DNA of 7,157 nt from Fimisoma sp964619315. Its GTDB lineage: Bacteria > Bacillota > Clostridia > Peptostreptococcales > Anaerovoracaceae. Both the position numbers and the translations under genes were made by a program. Each line of letters begins with the position of its first letter. Position 1 is the first letter of the stretch. The notes beneath the pieces are model-generated. The model worked only from the letters and a program-made list of their open reading frames with translations. It was not told the origin of the DNA and did not search any database. The stretch covers positions 1 to 7,157 of the forward strand of contig CAZUEH010000033.1 of assembly GCA_964619315.1 (NCBI GenBank), given 5' to 3'. Below, piece after piece: positions 5,258 through 7,157 of the stretch.

Positions 5258-7063
5258 ATGATGAAGAAGAAATTCGGTAAAACGAGAATTCTGTCCTTTG
5301 TTTTATCACTTGCGCTACTGGTGGGGTTAATTCCTACAACTGCGTTTGCAGCGACAACAGAGGAACTTTGGGTCAATGGTGTTAATATCATGGTTGATGA
5401 TGACAAGACTGTTAAATGTGGTGAGGGCACAGCTGTTTATGATGAAGCTACAGCTACACTTACTCTTACTAACGCAACAATTACTTCAGGGAATTTAAAT
5501 TTCCCTGCTATTGATATTCCGAATACAATAAACCTGACCATTAATCTTGTAGGTGCAAATATTATCAACTATTCTGGGGCGAGTATTTATTCCGCTACGG
5601 ATATAATATTCAGTGGAACGGGAAACTTAGATATTATGTCAGGGAATGGGCAAGGAATCTCCTCTTTGGGATCTGTTACAGTGGATGGCGCAACCTTAAA
5701 TGTTTCATGCCAAAATGATGGAGCAATTGCTGCTGAGAATAATTTCACACTTAGAAATGGAGCAAATGTAACAGCTTACGGACTATATTATGGTATCCAA
5801 GTATGGAATGAAAATCTCTTAATAACAGGTCAAAGCAAGCTGGACGCCAAATCAACAGAAGCTAATTGCAACGCAGTTTATGTCGCACATGGTAATGCTA
5901 CTATTGAGGATGATTCAAGCTTTATAGGCGAAAGCCGATATCCAGCTTTATTCAGTTTATTAGATATGATTATTGCAGACAGTATGGTAAATGCCGTTTC
6001 GACAGATGATAGTGCCATATTCTCAAAAGGAAATATTATTATAAACGGAAATTCAGATATTACTGCTAACGGATACTATTCTGCAATTAACACTGTTAAT
6101 ACACTTACTGTTAATAACGGCAGGATAAAAGCTACATCAACAAACGATATGGGAATTTGGGCAAGAGGTTCAATTGCTATTAATGGTGGTGAGGTATATT
6201 CCAAAGGCGGTGTTGGTGGCGAGGATAAGCTTGCCGCTATAGGTGTAAGATATCAAAAACAAGCAGATGACACCGATCCTGTTTCTAAAATTACAGTGAA
6301 CAACAATTATGCTGAAATCAATGGTGGTAAAGTTTCTGTTTCTGATTGGGATAATAAGGATAGAAGTTGGACTTCTTTTATTGCGAAAGATGAAGACAAG
6401 CTATCACAAGGTAGATTGAATGCGTTAAACGAAATCACTATTAAAATTAAAAGTGCAAATTATACAGTGGTTGATGAAGCTATTGCAACAGCAAATGCAT
6501 TAAACAAAGACAACTACAAGGATTTCTCTGCTGTAACAGCTGCTATCAACGCTGTTGTTCGTGATAAGGATATCACTGAACAAGAGACTGTTAATGCAAT
6601 GGCTAAGGCAATTGAAGATGCAATTAAAGGTCTTGAATTAAAACCTATAACTCCACCTGTAAGCAAGCCTGAAATTATTGATGGTGCAAATCAAATTATT
6701 GAGCAAGGTAAAGAGGCATCATTTAAATCTAATGCTGATATTAAAGATTTCCAAAAGATTCTTTTGGACGGCAAGGAAATTTCTTCAAACAACTATACTC
6801 TTACAGAGGGTAGTACAATCGTTACTTTGAAAGATGAATTTGTGAAAACACTCAGCGTAGGAAAGCATACATTAAGTATTGTTTCAACAACAGGCTCTGC
6901 TGACACAGAATTCACTATAACAAAATCTACAATATCTAAACCTGATACTGATTCTCCTCAAACTGGAGATAACAGTAATATGGTATTGTGGATAGCCGTA
7001 CTCTTTGTTTCAGCTGGTGGTATATTAACCTTAACACTGAAACGCAAAAAATCCGTACAATAA
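5258..7063 (+). CDS. Secreted sortase-anchored surface protein with FIVAR-like and X2-like modules
   Basis: The 601-residue product begins with a signal peptide: basic MMKKKFGKTR, a hydrophobic core, and TTAFA-A with cleavage likely after residue 31. Residues 36-70 (ELWVNGVNIMVDDD to TATLTLTNATI) match a module common in Firmicutes surface proteins. Residues about 70-360 are repetitive, beta-rich and Asn/Gly-rich (NITVNNG- and INGG-type turns), suggesting a beta-helix. Residues 403-460 (YTVVDEAIATANALNKDNY onward, to AMAKAIEDAIKGLE) are a FIVAR-like helical module; 471-556 resemble an X2/Ig-like domain. The end has SPQTG (566-570), a membrane helix (about 574-593) and KRKK, a wall-sorting signal of the (S/P)PXTG type. 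ATG 5258 is chosen because AGGAGG (5246-5251) is six bases upstream; the in-frame ATG at 5243 precedes that site. Adhesion or carbohydrate binding is plausible but not shown; no catalytic motif is visible. It is probably element cargo. Confidence 0.88.
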   Translation: MMKKKFGKTRILSFVLSLALLVGLIPTTAFAATTEELWVNGVNIMVDDDKTVKCGEGTAVYDEATATLTLTNATITSGNLNFPAIDIPNTINLTINLVGANIINYSGASIYSATDIIFSGTGNLDIMSGNGQGISSLGSVTVDGATLNVSCQNDGAIAAENNFTLRNGANVTAYGLYYGIQVWNENLLITGQSKLDAKSTEANCNAVYVAHGNATIEDDSSFIGESRYPALFSLLDMIIADSMVNAVSTDDSAIFSKGNIIINGNSDITANGYYSAINTVNTLTVNNGRIKATSTNDMGIWARGSIAINGGEVYSKGGVGGEDKLAAIGVRYQKQADDTDPVSKITVNNNYAEINGGKVSVSDWDNKDRSWTSFIAKDEDKLSQGRLNALNEITIKIKSANYTVVDEAIATANALNKDNYKDFSAVTAAINAVVRDKDITEQETVNAMAKAIEDAIKGLELKPITPPVSKPEIIDGANQIIEQGKEASFKSNADIKDFQKILLDGKEISSNNYTLTEGSTIVTLKDEFVKTLSVGKHTLSIVSTTGSADTEFTITKSTISKPDTDSPQTGDNSNMVLWIAVLFVSAGGILTLTLKRKKSVQ

Positions 7064-7080
7064 GCATATATCGTAACCTT

Positions 7081-7116
7081 AAGCACCTTTCCGACTACAA
7101 TCGGAAGGGTGCTTTT
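7081..7116 (+). terminator. Intrinsic terminator after the surface-protein gene
   Basis: AAGCACCTTTCCGA and TCGGAAGGGTGCTT pair over 14 positions, with one G-U, around a CTACAA loop and run into TTTT. It starts 18 bases after the stop codon, so the surface-protein gene is most likely a single-gene transcript. Confidence 0.88.
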
Positions 7117-7157
7117 GCTATTAAAAAAATGTCCGCAAAGCCCGACCGACATCCCCC

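Noticed and set aside
5176..5430. Minus-strand open frame of 84 codons over the surface-protein start
   Set aside because: It overlaps the signal-peptide region and promoter of the strong plus-strand gene and has no recognisable features.
7129..7157. ATG near the right edge reading MSAKPDRHP
   Set aside because: It directly follows an A-run with no ribosome binding site and is cut off after nine codons, so no gene can be called.

Overview
The window looks like part of an integrative, mobilizable genetic element in a low-GC Firmicute, most likely a Clostridia-class anaerobe. The reasons are AT-rich sequence, strong AGGAGG-type ribosome binding sites, two TTG starts, a large serine recombinase of the Clostridia type, a MobC-like relaxosome protein, and a surface protein with an SPQTG sorting signal of the (S/P)PXTG kind known from clostridial class B sortases. 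I cannot name the species.

Minus-strand block (5112 down to about 180), in transcription order. A promoter and a hairpin-bearing leader (5147-5034) precede a RepA/AAA_25-type ATPase (5033-4086). Next comes a 118-residue coiled-coil plus helix-turn-helix protein (4016-3660). A 172-bp intergenic stretch packed with inverted repeats, the best oriT candidate, follows. Then come a MobC-like ribbon-helix-helix protein (3487-3188), a 47-residue SHOCT-like protein (3157-3014), a 136-bp stretch with three perfect dyads, a RhuM-family protein (2877-1876), and a large serine recombinase broken by a single-base frameshift (1842-180). The relaxase expected after mobC is absent. This reads as a mobilization and integration module that has lost its nicking enzyme and has a disrupted integrase, so it is probably a decayed or partly deleted element.

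Plus-strand block (5169-7116). A near-consensus promoter drives one gene (5258-7063) for a secreted, wall-anchored protein: signal peptide, beta-rich repetitive region, FIVAR-like helical module, X2/Ig-like module, SPQTG signal, membrane helix and basic tail. A strong intrinsic terminator follows it. The gene is transcribed divergently from the minus-strand block and is probably cargo or a neighbouring accessory gene. The last ~40 bases and bases 1-179 hold no gene I can call; bases 1-179 lie just beyond the recombinase, where an attachment site would be expected.

Most worth a second look: the wobble-rich leader hairpin that can form in only one strand's RNA, the candidate oriT without a relaxase, the RhuM gene with its dyad-rich upstream region lying between the SHOCT-like gene and the recombinase, and the recombinase frameshift.
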